The notes under the pieces are model-generated. The model was not told the origin of the DNA and did no database searches. It worked only from the letters and a program-made list of their open reading frames with translations. DNA of 64,000 bases from Rhizobium sp. 007. GTDB lineage: Bacteria > Pseudomonadota > Alphaproteobacteria > Rhizobiales > Rhizobiaceae. Location of the stretch: contig NZ_CP064188.1 of assembly GCF_015353075.1 (NCBI RefSeq), positions 1,798,001-1,862,000 on the forward strand. The letters are read 5' to 3'. The position numbers were made by a program, and so were the translations under genes. Within the stretch, counting starts at the first letter, position 1; each line of letters begins with the position of its first letter. Positions 56,921-64,000 of the stretch are shown piece after piece.

Positions 56921-57949
56921 TTATTCCTCGATACCCTTCGTGCCGCGGCTCTTCAGGTACTTGTCCCAGTAGAAGTCGTCGGCGTTTTTCGCCGTCACAA
57001 TAGACAGGCCGTTATCGACGACCGGGATGCTCATTGGGTTGAATCCGGAGCGCTTGGCGTCGTTCATCGGGTCGATCAGTTCCGGATGCTCGGCGAACCA
57101 CAGCAGCATGAAGCCCATATAGCCCTGCATGCCCTGGTTCGGATTGATCGAGCCGAAGACTTCACCGGCCTTGATCATGTCGAGGATGTTGGCGTTGACA
57201 TCTGCGCACATGACGAGGACCTTGCCGCCGCTTTCCTTGTTTGCCTGTGCGGCGCCGATCGCCGAGTTCGCTTCGGGCATGAAGACCGCGCCGAGGTTCG
57301 GATTGGCCTGGATAAGGCTCGAAAGCCCCTGATAAGCCTTGGTCGGGTCCTGGTTGGAAGCAGCGCGGCCGACGAGCTTCATGTCCGGCCACTTCTCTTC
57401 CATACGGGCTATGAAGGCGGCGATACGCTTGTCGTGGTTGTCCTGGCCCGGATTTTCGAGAACCGCATACTCACCCTTGCCGCCCATCTTCTCGGCGATC
57501 GCGTCGGCGGCATAGGTGCCCTCGCGGGTGTTGTCCGAGGTGATGAAGGAGACGCGCTTGGAAAGCGGCGAATCGGCCGCAAACGTGACGACCGCCGTAC
57601 CTTGGTCGATCGCGCGGTTGATTGGCTCGATGAAGGGATCGGAATTCATCGGATGAACGAGAATGCCGGCCGGGTTCTGTGCCAACACCTGGTCGAAGGT
57701 GGCGATCTGCTTGTTGACGTCATATTCCGGCGTGCCGGTATATTCCGTCTCACAGCCGAGCTGCTGGCCGGCCTGCTTGAACATTTCATAGACGGGGAAC
57801 CAGTATTCCACGCCCGACACCATGACGTTCATGACGTATTTTTCGCCCGGCTTGCAGCGGAACGGGTTTTCCGTTTCGGCGGCCGCGGAACCGGCAAAGA
57901 GCGTCGACGCAAGGACCGCCATCGCGGTCGTGCTGAAAAAAGTGCGCAA
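56921..57949 (-). CDS. CUT2 ABC transporter substrate-binding protein
   Basis: A 342-residue periplasmic sugar-binding protein (RbsB/peripla_BP_4 family) with a signal peptide (TFFSTTAMAVLASTLFAGSA, cleavage after AAA). The TTG at 57949 is the best start: GAGGAGGACAC lies at ideal spacing, and no ATG gives a signal peptide; the frame back to 58096 crosses the operator region. VMNVMVSGVEYWFPVYEMFK and ILVHPMNSDPFIEPINRAID fit the two lobes. First gene of the SorC operon; the solute is a sugar, polyol or autoinducer-2-like compound. Confidence 0.88.
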   Translation of the reverse strand: MRTFFSTTAMAVLASTLFAGSAAAETENPFRCKPGEKYVMNVMVSGVEYWFPVYEMFKQAGQQLGCETEYTGTPEYDVNKQIATFDQVLAQNPAGILVHPMNSDPFIEPINRAIDQGTAVVTFAADSPLSKRVSFITSDNTREGTYAADAIAEKMGGKGEYAVLENPGQDNHDKRIAAFIARMEEKWPDMKLVGRAASNQDPTKAYQGLSSLIQANPNLGAVFMPEANSAIGAAQANKESGGKVLVMCADVNANILDMIKAGEVFGSINPNQGMQGYMGFMLLWFAEHPELIDPMNDAKRSGFNPMSIPVVDNGLSIVTAKNADDFYWDKYLKSRGTKGIEE

Positions 57950-58087
57950 GTGTCCTCCTCGGGGCCAAAGCCCCTCCCAAAAAAGCCCGAAGGGCGCCAG
58001 ACCGGCGCCGGTGATCGCAGTGATGACCGGATTTCCTCCTCGAAGTCCGGTAGGGGTAGCTAAACGCAATGCGCCGCGCCTGTCAAT

Positions 58088-58115
58088 ATAATTCATCTCG
58101 TGAATTATAATTCAC
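58088..58115. promoter_or_regulatory. Putative SorC operator: nested TGAATTAT palindromes
   Basis: ATAATTCA (58088-58095), TGAATTAT (58101-58108) and ATAATTCA (58107-58114). The last two form the perfect 16-base palindrome GTGAATTATAATTCAC (58100-58115), and the first pair makes a second inverted repeat with a 5-base spacer. It lies 140 bases before the TTG start of the binding-protein gene. AT-rich repeated palindromes upstream of the operon fit a SorC-family regulator. Confidence 0.65.
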
Positions 58116-58144
58116 ATACGCTACCATCGCTACGTGGTGCTCAA

Positions 58145-58320
58145 GCAGAGCCCAGAAACGAAAAAGCCTGCCGCGGGAGGAGGTGCGGCAGGCTTTCTCA
58201 AAAAAACCGAACAGCGACTGGGAGGAGGAGTGCCGCCATTCCTACAGACGTCCCTTGGGAGGAGGAGTGGGCCGCCTGAAACACGAAGCTCTGCGGGAGG
58301 AGATGCAATTGCTTCGTTGA
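58145..58320 (-). ncRNA. Cuckoo-type small RNA with four CTCCTCCC anti-Shine-Dalgarno motifs
   Basis: On the minus strand, CTCCTCCC occurs at 58302-58295, 58264-58257, 58227-58220 and 58182-58175. The first is in the loop of a hairpin with a perfect 7-bp stem ACGAAGC/GCTTCGT (58317-58283). The last is the loop of the terminator hairpin. These motifs complement Shine-Dalgarno sequences. Repeated CCUCCUCCC loops define the rhizobial cuckoo/alpha-r14 sRNAs and the Rhodobacter CcsR RNAs, which follow a DUF1127 gene, as here (58505-58651). The 5' end and whether it is one RNA or processed units are unknown. Confidence 0.65.
58160..58196 (-). terminator. Rho-independent terminator of the sRNA
   Basis: A perfect 12-bp stem AAAGCCTGCCGC / GCGGCAGGCTTT around the loop ACCTCCTCCC, followed by TTTTT on the minus strand. 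The loop itself carries the fourth anti-Shine-Dalgarno motif. Confidence 0.8.
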
Positions 58321-58450
58321 GAGAGATCATACGCGATCGCTCGGCGGTTGATAGGCTTTATGTTGCACTGCAGCTATGCAAGAAACACAAGCCACCAGGC
58401 TCGCGACCGGCAAAAGCCCTAGAGAATATGGTAACATGAAAATTGACGCG

Positions 58451-58473
58451 AAAACGCCCGCATGAGCGGGCGT
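58451..58473 (-). terminator. Terminator after the DUF1127 gene
   Basis: Stem ACGCCCGC / GCGGGCGT with a 4-base loop, followed by TTTT on the minus strand, about 30 bases past the DUF1127 stop. It may end the mRNA or allow partial readthrough into the sRNA. Confidence 0.72.
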
Positions 58474-58504
58474 CGGCAGTGTCGGCGAGCTTGGAGCAGC
58501 GCTA

Positions 58505-58651
58505 TTAGCGAGCGATCGATGCCCGGGCGATGCTACGAATATCGGCGCGGTCGATGCCGAGATCCTGCAATTCACGGCTGGACATCCGGCCAAGTTCGGA
58601 AACGGTCTGGCGGAACTTGCGCCAGTTGTTGAAAGAGCGTGCCACGTTCAT
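58505..58651 (-). CDS. DUF1127 small protein
   Basis: A 48-residue, arginine-rich protein: NVARSFNNWRKFRQTVSELG and MSSRELQDLGIDRADIRSIA are the DUF1127 pattern. ATG 58651 has AAGGGGA 9 bases upstream. In Rhodobacter sphaeroides a DUF1127 protein (CcaF1) binds RNA and aids maturation of the CCUCCUCCC-containing sRNAs encoded just downstream; this gene has the same position relative to the sRNA at 58145-58320. The role here is inferred from that parallel. Confidence 0.85.
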   Translation of the reverse strand: MNVARSFNNWRKFRQTVSELGRMSSRELQDLGIDRADIRSIARASIAR

Positions 58652-58963
58652 GATAAATCCCCTTTCCCGAGGGCTGTCTGACGTCAGCAACCGTGCTTGG
58701 GCTCTGGCGTCGTTTCGATGATTGGAATATAGGTGTTTCAATCGTTTTAAAACAGCAACAATCCGTCACCGCAGCTATGCGTCTGCCGCATATGGTCCGG
58801 AGTTCTTGCGGCAATCGCCATTGGCTCGCTCTTTAAGCAGACGCCTGAATGGCATCTAACCGCCGATCTTAAAAGCCGCATCCTGCAAACGCCTCATTGG
58901 ACGCGATCAGGAACTTTGTCCGGACCACCTCGGGAGTATCCGCATCGGCCGGTAAAATACTGA
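58652..58963. other. Intergenic region between DUF1127 and the stress module
   Basis: About 310 bases. It should contain the DUF1127 promoter reading left. Apart from an AT-rich patch near 58725-58755 I see no clear element, and there is no GGAAC-N18/19-TT on the minus strand. Confidence 0.5.
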
Positions 58964-58989
58964 GGAACCGACACCCCTCCCCGCCAGTT
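58964..58989 (+). promoter_or_regulatory. Candidate RpoE2/EcfG promoter of stress module copy 2
   Basis: GGAAC 58964-58968, 19 bases, TT 58988-58989, 25 bases before ATG 59014. Spacer and leader resemble the copy-1 promoter at 18248. Confidence 0.72.
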
Positions 58990-59013
58990 CTCCTTTTATG
59001 AAAGGAAAACTCA

Positions 59014-59256
59014 ATGGCAAATGAACTCGAAGCCGGCTTCACCGGATCGCCAGTTGAAAAACCTGAGGGCATCCGGAAAGTCGCATCTGACACGGCCTCC
59101 GCAATCAAGCGGGAGGCCAACGCTGTCGCAGTCGGCGTGACAGACCATCCGCAGGCCGCAAGCTCACTCATCCTCGGTATTGGAGCGGCAGCCTTCGGCA
59201 TTGGCTACCTGCTGGGCAGGTCGTCCGTCTCCACCAGAAATCGGTATTGGAGGTAA
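59014..59256 (+). CDS. Small tail-anchored stress protein (YqjD/ElaB-like)
   Basis: An 80-residue protein with a charged amphipathic N-terminus (VASDTASAIKREANAVAVGV) and a C-terminal membrane segment SLILGIGAAAFGIGYLLGRS followed by a basic end, the layout of YqjD/ElaB-type inner-membrane proteins. AAAGGAAAA lies 6 bases upstream. First gene of the module behind the RpoE2-type promoter. Confidence 0.72.
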   Translation: MANELEAGFTGSPVEKPEGIRKVASDTASAIKREANAVAVGVTDHPQAASSLILGIGAAAFGIGYLLGRSSVSTRNRYWR

Positions 59257-59260
59257 TGAC

Positions 59261-59587
59261 ATGGCAGGAGAGCAAAATGACGCTCGATCGCAGAGTATTG
59301 ATGAATATGGAGGACGGCATGGCTCCATCCACGAAGACGAAGTGCGGAGACGAGCTCATGCCATTTGGGAGCGAGAAGGACGACCTGAGGGTCGTCAGGA
59401 AGATCACTGGATCCAGGCGAAGGGGGAGATCGAACGGGAGGCCGGGGAAATCGAAGGCGACGACCTTCCAAGTTTGGACGCCCTGAGAGAAGCCGCACGC
59501 GAACATACCGACGCGTTCCTGGTTGCAACCGACCTTGAAGATGCCGATCAGCGCGAGGCCGCGCCCGGCACCCGTGAGCAACCCTGA
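59261..59587 (+). CDS. DUF2934 protein, module copy 2 (intact)
   Basis: A 108-residue acidic protein. EDEVRRRAHAIWEREGRPEG with EDHWIQAKGEIE is the DUF2934 core (about residues 26-60), followed by DLPSLDALREAAREHTDAFL, the part shared with 18297-18587. GGAGG lies 8 bases upstream and the gene follows the YqjD-like gene by 4 bases. DUF2934 proteins are common in alphaproteobacterial stress regions; function unknown. Confidence 0.82.
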   Translation: MAGEQNDARSQSIDEYGGRHGSIHEDEVRRRAHAIWEREGRPEGRQEDHWIQAKGEIEREAGEIEGDDLPSLDALREAAREHTDAFLVATDLEDADQREAAPGTREQP

Positions 59588-59609
59588 TCATGGCAAAAGG
59601 AACGAGAAG

Positions 59610-59766
59610 ATGACGAAGACCGTGACAACAATTGCGGCCGCCTGCGGCATCCTGCTTTCACTCTCCGCCTGCGGTAACACGATCCGCGGCATGGGTTCGT
59701 GACACCGCCAGTACAGTCAACGCCAAATAGAACGCCGGAAATCGCGTGGGCAACGCGGCCGCCAAC
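59610..59766 (+). pseudogene. Entericidin-like lipoprotein gene, module copy 2 (frameshift and nonsense)
   Basis: ATG 59610 encodes MTKTVTTIAAACGILLSLSA then CGNTIRGMG, a lipobox protein closely like 18606-18761. An extra T near 59697 puts a TGA at 59700-59702 (30 residues). Removing it restores RDTASTVNAK, then an in-frame TAG at the position of Gln in copy 1, and beyond it NAGNRVGNAAAN, matching AGNRVGRAAAN of copy 1. Two independent lesions make it non-functional beyond the lipidated N-terminus. Confidence 0.82.
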
Positions 59767-60316
59767 TCGATCCGCCGGGAAGAACAGTTGCCGGCCATTC
59801 GGGTCGACGTCGTACCTGCCACAGCAAGCACGCTACTTCAAACAATGAGCATACAAAGCGCAAGCGCCCATGCGCGGAGCCAGTTCGAGCTCATGTGGGC
59901 CGGTAAGGGCAGCCGCAGGGGTTTAGCGAGCGCCACGTGGAAAGGCGGAAACCGGGATCGACTGCGTCCGGCAAGCTGTTCGGCTGGAGGCACTGAGATG
60001 CCCCCTCACATCACCATCTGTACCAACGACCGTGCAATATCGACGAATGTCCTCGCACGAGTAATCGGATCTTACTTGTTCCGGGCAACACCCAATCCGA
60101 TCCTTAGAACCGATGCTCCTGACCGTCTTCAGCTCGAAGGACCGGTTCGGCAGCCCTCGGTCCATTCCGACGCAAAGCCGATGCCAAGATCAGCGACACC
60201 AGCGGACAGGATGCCGTCAGCACGCCAGTTAGACGGTGTTGGTCGTGCCGGCCACTGCCGGCGGCAGCCTTGAGCTCGTCTCCAGTGATTTCCCAAAGCA
60301 GCAAGTATGTCTCTTT
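59767..60316. other. Intergenic region, no gene recognised
   Basis: About 550 bases between the entericidin remnant and the peroxidase 3' end. Frames here have no domain features or ribosome sites. Confidence 0.5.
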
Positions 60317-60339
60317 GCCTCGCCGCGATGCGGCGAGGC
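60317..60339 (-). terminator. Hairpin downstream of the peroxidase gene
   Basis: A perfect 10-bp stem GCCTCGCCGC / GCGGCGAGGC with a 3-base loop, 17 bases past the peroxidase stop. There is no T tract, so it may be a weak terminator or transcript-end stabiliser. Confidence 0.4.
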
Positions 60340-60356
60340 AGCAGTGTCAAGAGCCC

Positions 60357-62138
60357 CTACTGCATAACCGCGGCGAACTGCATCCACTTGGCGATCGAGT
60401 CGATCGGTGCGTTGTCCGGCATCTTGAGAGGGCTCTGATCGGGCGTGAACCCGCGCGAAAGGGCCGAGTCGGGATCGGCAAGCAGCACGCCCACGAATGT
60501 CAATGCCACGAGACAGCTCCCAACTTCGCCCAATCGGTTTCCACCTGCAGCCTCGGCTTCGGCAAGAATATAGAACCACAGGGGTGTGCGTTCGTGGAAG
60601 CGCGACGCGGTGCTGGCGAGGAAGTTCTGCAAATCGGGCTTCGTGGCAAACAGGGCTGAGACATCTTGGATCGGCGAGGACTCCACTGCGCCGATTTGTT
60701 TGAGATGCTTGTGTAGCGCCTGGCCCGTCGGAAGCCTGAGATTGTAGCCTCGACGAAGGTTCCTCCTTGCCAGGTTCTTGAACAACGCCTTGAGCTGTTG
60801 ATCGCCCTGGTCTTCGCCTTCCTTGAACATCGTATGCAATGGCGGAGCGAGTTCCGTGTCGATCTTTCTGGCAAGACGGGCCGGCTCGCCGTCGCTCCCG
60901 TCGTGGGGATCGACCCCTGTAAAGCGCGCCCAGTCGATTATCCAGTTCTTGGGCAGCTTCTTCTCGTCATCCAGCCTGCCGCCGCCGCCGGTGAATTCGA
61001 AAAGTAACCGCAAGGTGGCGCGCGGTAGAAAACCAGTGCCCGGTCGCCCAAAGTTCTTGTTGTAATCATAGAAGGCTCTGACCATGGAATGACCGAACCG
61101 ATAAGCCGCCGCGGAGAATTCCAACGGCAAAGCATTTCCAAGTCGGGTATTCTGCCTTCGGGCATCGAATTCGGCTCTGAACTTGAAGAAATGAGATGCC
61201 CGATCGTTGACGACGCGGTCCACCACAACCGGGTCGCACACGCCCTTGAGATATCCATCAACGATCAGCCACTGATAATGGAGTCTGGTTAGAGCCTGCG
61301 CTGAGCTGAAATCGGCGATCCAGCCCGTGTCGTGCGACGCAAGGTAGTCGATGGCCTTGTTGTGGAACCGAAGAAAGCTCAGATGGAACTGCGCAACGAC
61401 GAGATTTTCGTCGTTGCGATTATCCCCGATTATCGCGCGCTGGGGCAACGTATCGGAGAATTTCTGAAACGCCTCAGGGTTCATCGCCGCCTGAGCCAGA
61501 CGTAAAGCCGCTTCCCGGACAGACGACTGGACCTGGCCATACCGAGGCAGGTCTCGATGTTGGTCGAGCATGTCGGGCAAAGGCCCCGGTTCGATCGCTG
61601 TTCCGACACGCATTTTGTCTTTCAGCGTGGGGTGGCGAAGACCAGAAATCACTTTGACAACGTCTGCATCTATACCGTCACCGACGGCAGATCCGCCGTA
61701 GACACTATCAAGATCGAAGCGGGGCGAACGGGCGTTCCTGAACTGGCTCTCCACTGTCGACGAGGCGACAGGCGGATGTGCGTTGACCATGCTCGAAATC
61801 GCCCCTTCGCGATCAGTTCGGGCTGTCAGCTCATGATCCAGGAATTGCCCCCAATATGTGAAAACCGGCGGGAGCGTAGAATCTTCAGTCGGGTCCTCAC
61901 TCGTCGGCGTAGCGACAACGTCGATCAACATTGCGCCCAGTTCATCGAGTTCCCCCACCGTCTCCGCCGTGCTGGGCAAGTAATTCTCGGGCGCATCCAG
62001 TGGCGGTACGAAATAGCCGAAGTCCGCCTCTTCGTCGACCGCGACGTCACCTGTCGCTGGCGGCCCGGCGCGAAGGCTTGAGATAGAAACGGTGCGCTTT
62101 TGCTCTGTACCCCCGTGTGATTGAAAAACGATTGCCAT
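60357..62138 (-). CDS. Animal-type haem peroxidase
   Basis: A 593-residue protein of the peroxidase-cyclooxygenase (animal haem peroxidase) family. The distal site is YWGQFLDHELT (Asp101, His102), with the Asp as the usual haem-ester residue; the proximal His350 is in AAAYRFGHSMVRAF. No signal peptide is visible; some bacterial members leave the cell by type I export or stay in the cytosol. ATG 62138 has GGAGGG 9 bases upstream. Such proteins are scattered in rhizobia; the substrate is unknown. It stands alone. Confidence 0.88.
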   Translation of the reverse strand: MAIVFQSHGGTEQKRTVSISSLRAGPPATGDVAVDEEADFGYFVPPLDAPENYLPSTAETVGELDELGAMLIDVVATPTSEDPTEDSTLPPVFTYWGQFLDHELTARTDREGAISSMVNAHPPVASSTVESQFRNARSPRFDLDSVYGGSAVGDGIDADVVKVISGLRHPTLKDKMRVGTAIEPGPLPDMLDQHRDLPRYGQVQSSVREAALRLAQAAMNPEAFQKFSDTLPQRAIIGDNRNDENLVVAQFHLSFLRFHNKAIDYLASHDTGWIADFSSAQALTRLHYQWLIVDGYLKGVCDPVVVDRVVNDRASHFFKFRAEFDARRQNTRLGNALPLEFSAAAYRFGHSMVRAFYDYNKNFGRPGTGFLPRATLRLLFEFTGGGGRLDDEKKLPKNWIIDWARFTGVDPHDGSDGEPARLARKIDTELAPPLHTMFKEGEDQGDQQLKALFKNLARRNLRRGYNLRLPTGQALHKHLKQIGAVESSPIQDVSALFATKPDLQNFLASTASRFHERTPLWFYILAEAEAAGGNRLGEVGSCLVALTFVGVLLADPDSALSRGFTPDQSPLKMPDNAPIDSIAKWMQFAAVMQ

Positions 62139-62540
62139 TGGCAACACCCTCCGTTTTCCAGCCCGCGGGATAATTCGTACAGCCAGAAGGCGAAGTCAAT
62201 TAATCATATAGGGCTATTATTCGCCTTAAAGTTGGTAAACACAGTGTAAACTGGCGCACGTGGTGTTTGGATTCCGAGCACTTGTCAACGCGGCCATAAT
62301 TGTCGTGAGCGCTAGCCCCTTAGGACACTCGGTCAACGCCAGCGCCGCAGTTCGTATACCTTGCACGTCGATCGCCAGAAACAACGCCGCCCACTTTCGA
62401 GGCGGCGCTCAGGCATCGCTTGCCGTGAGCCAAGCACTCGTCAAAAGCGGAAAGACCGGCCAAAATCCGCGACCGAGCAAGGGTGGCGCTCATTACCGCC
62501 AGTCGCACGGTTTTTTCGACCGACCGAAATGCCATACGCT
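62139..62540. other. Intergenic region, no gene assigned
   Basis: About 400 bases. Two overlapping frames (plus 62260-62565 and minus 62320-62544) lack recognisable domains; the plus frame has a weak signal-like start. The peroxidase promoter is expected near 62150-62230, an AT-rich stretch. Confidence 0.45.
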
Positions 62541-63539
62541 TCACTTAGGAGCGGCCGGACCTTGATTGACGAATTCCACCACGACTCCTGGCTTGACCAT
62601 TCCGGCCAGCTCTTCGGCGTCCCAGTTCGTCAGACGCACGCAACCGTGCGATCCAACCTTGTCGATGAGTTTTGGTTCAGGCGTCCCATGTATTCCATAA
62701 GTCGGCTCGGTCAGGTCGATCCAGACGCTGCCGACCGGACCGTTCGGCCCCTTTGGTATCGTCAAAACCTTGTTATTCTTCCCCTGCCTGAAGTTGAGCC
62801 TTGGGTCGTACCTGTACGCTGGCATCCTCGCGACGCCTTTCACCTTGTGCTTGCCCGACGGGGCCGGATTGTCTTCGCTTCCGATCGTCGCAGGATAGAC
62901 TGCAAGCAGCGATCCGCTTTCGGCATAGGCCAGGATCTGCCCTGTCTTCTTGTTGGCCTCGATCCTCTCGACCTTTCCTTCTTTCGGAGGGCCGGGCGTC
63001 ACGACCCAAACCGTGTCACCAGGAGCGAACCGCGAAGAGGGATTAAGCGCTTGCATAAGGCCGACGTCCATGTGAAACCGCTCGGAAAGCTTCTCGGCAA
63101 CACTGGTGTATCCAAGGCTCTGCATCTTCGCCTTCTCGTCGTAATCTTCAGGGATCTTGTCGACGAGGCCCGTGGCATCCTCTGCCGAGACGACGTAGCT
63201 CTCAACGATGGGCGAATTGCCTTCCAAGCGGGCGACCACCTCCGGATCCGGCTTACCATCGACAACAAGGCTGTTCATCATCTCGAACCCGGCCACGGCT
63301 TTGCGGACATTCTCGCCGTAGAAGCCGTCGATCACACCTGGAGACGAGCCCGCGCGGTCGAGCAGGACCTGAAGACGCACGACCGCTGGATCTGGATCGG
63401 TAGGCGCCTTAGTCGGCCTTTCTGCAACGATGGAAGCAATCGAAGCGGCATCGATGGCTTCGCGCCGAAGTTCCTGCGCGCCAACACCACCAACGGTGAA
63501 GACCAGAGCGAGCAGCGACATCGGCAGGGCTGTTTTCAT
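62541..63539 (-). CDS. L,D-transpeptidase (YkuD) with peptidoglycan-binding domain
   Basis: A 332-residue periplasmic enzyme. It has a signal peptide (KTALPMSLLALVFTVGGVGA), a peptidoglycan-binding domain (about 50-105; LQVLLDRAGSSPGVIDGFYG), a middle domain with a LysM-like stretch (about 143-182) and the YkuD catalytic domain with HGTPEP and SHGCVRLTNWDA (Cys300). It forms 3-3 crosslinks or anchors lipoproteins. No Shine-Dalgarno sequence is visible before ATG 63539, and a GGAAC-N19-TT element ends 9 bases upstream, so a leaderless or near-leaderless transcript is possible. Confidence 0.9.
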   Translation of the reverse strand: MKTALPMSLLALVFTVGGVGAQELRREAIDAASIASIVAERPTKAPTDPDPAVVRLQVLLDRAGSSPGVIDGFYGENVRKAVAGFEMMNSLVVDGKPDPEVVARLEGNSPIVESYVVSAEDATGLVDKIPEDYDEKAKMQSLGYTSVAEKLSERFHMDVGLMQALNPSSRFAPGDTVWVVTPGPPKEGKVERIEANKKTGQILAYAESGSLLAVYPATIGSEDNPAPSGKHKVKGVARMPAYRYDPRLNFRQGKNNKVLTIPKGPNGPVGSVWIDLTEPTYGIHGTPEPKLIDKVGSHGCVRLTNWDAEELAGMVKPGVVVEFVNQGPAAPK

Positions 63540-63547
63540 GGACAACA

Positions 63548-63573
63548 AATGGCCGATACCGGCAACTTGTTCC
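63548..63573 (-). promoter_or_regulatory. Candidate RpoE2/EcfG promoter of the L,D-transpeptidase
   Basis: Minus strand: GGAAC 63573-63569, 19 bases, TT 63549-63548. It matches the consensus but lies so close to the start codon (63539) that the transcript would be almost leaderless. Treat as tentative. Confidence 0.4.
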
Positions 63574-64000
63574 ACAACGCTGCAGGGCCTGGTGCCTTGA
63601 TAATGCTAAGAAAGCTGCCGAGCGGCATTGACTATCGATGGCTGTCTAGCTGCATGCAGGTTGTGAGGCCTGGAAAAGCGAGCGCTGGCAGTTCTCGCAT
63701 TTCGAAACCCAAGGTCGGCTGGTAGCTATTTCTATGAACGAAGCTCAGCCGCGGCGGTGTGCCGCTCGACATCGATACTTCCTTCCTCCGCTTTATGAAA
63801 AAAACGAGGAAAAGACGAGCCAGCCCCTCAGCGGTCTGAGAGGAGGACGCATGCGAGTAGGGAATTGGTAACGTGACAACACATGCAGCCAAAGGGGCGG
63901 ATCCGATGCAAGCTGGAACCAGAGGGCAAAGCTAGTGCCGGGACCGCTACGAGAATCATGGAGGAATAAGCTGGTCCATCCGCCGGGTCGGGGAAGGAAT
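63574..64000. other. Terminal stretch, no gene recognised
   Basis: About 430 bases to the end of the window. Frames lack domain features. A gene may start just beyond the right edge. Confidence 0.45.

Noticed and set aside
58134..58439. Plus-strand frame across the sRNA region
   Set aside because: The stretch is explained on the minus strand by hairpins, repeated CTCCTCCC motifs and a terminator; the plus frame has no domain.
62260..62565. 101-residue plus frame with a signal-like start
   Set aside because: It overlaps the 3' end of the L,D-transpeptidase gene and an equally long minus frame; no family resemblance or good ribosome site.
63632..63892. 86-residue minus frame at the right edge
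   Set aside because: No domain features; probably chance.

Overview
The window looks like part of a large replicon of a Sinorhizobium/Ensifer-type member of the Rhizobiales. The basis is a GC-rich sequence dominated by ABC importers, LysR regulators and a SorC regulator, paired Ku genes with a three-domain LigD, a class III cyclase fused to TPRs, and repeated GGAAC-N18/19-TT promoters of the alphaproteobacterial general-stress sigma factor (RpoE2/EcfG). No replication, conjugation, tRNA or rRNA genes are visible, so chromosome versus megaplasmid cannot be decided.

Layout. 1-11.8 kb: a catabolic locus with two importers (a nucleoside-type NupOPQ-like set, entered mid-gene, and a THI5/SsuA-type set), a creatininase-family hydrolase, a LysR regulator, a cytosine-deaminase-like amidohydrolase, an FAD oxidase, a flavodoxin-fold reductase and a RidA protein. 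Two near-identical 38-bp boxes with the same half-site spacing lie before the creatininase gene and before the THI5-type importer, which suggests one LysR regulon. 12-19 kb: a cyclase-TPR protein and small stress proteins mixed with decayed genes (YedK/SRAP, YciF-like). 19-31 kb: LysR with an alpha/beta-hydrolase-like protein, paoABC aldehyde oxidoreductase, HU, VOC, LysR with aldo/keto reductase, and a CMD-CMD-cupin fusion, with HEPN and alcohol dehydrogenase remnants between them. 31-36.5 kb: beta-carbonic anhydrase with a SulP transporter, an HxlR/dehydrogenase pair and two GFA proteins. 36.6-45.5 kb: a frameshifted tnpB element beside an NHEJ island (ku-ku-ligase, convergent ligD), then DUF982, an AlkB-like protein and a frameshifted rpsU paralogue. 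46.5-58.1 kb: a nine-gene SorC-controlled sugar/polyol operon with CUT2 importer, aldo/keto reductase, FAD glycerol-3-phosphate-dehydrogenase-like enzyme, LsrF-type aldolase, FGGY kinase and GMC oxidoreductase. 58-60 kb: a DUF1127 gene, a small RNA with four anti-Shine-Dalgarno CTCCTCCC motifs, and a second small-stress-gene module. 60-64 kb: an animal-type haem peroxidase and an L,D-transpeptidase.

Three themes stand out. First, six candidate RpoE2 promoters link DNA repair (Ku, LigD), small envelope/stress proteins and perhaps the L,D-transpeptidase. Second, a stress module (DUF2934-type gene plus entericidin lipoprotein) occurs twice, and each copy has a different member damaged. Third, there is a DUF1127/cuckoo-like sRNA unit. 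Many short genes are decaying, so the stretches between operons look like accessory DNA under turnover.
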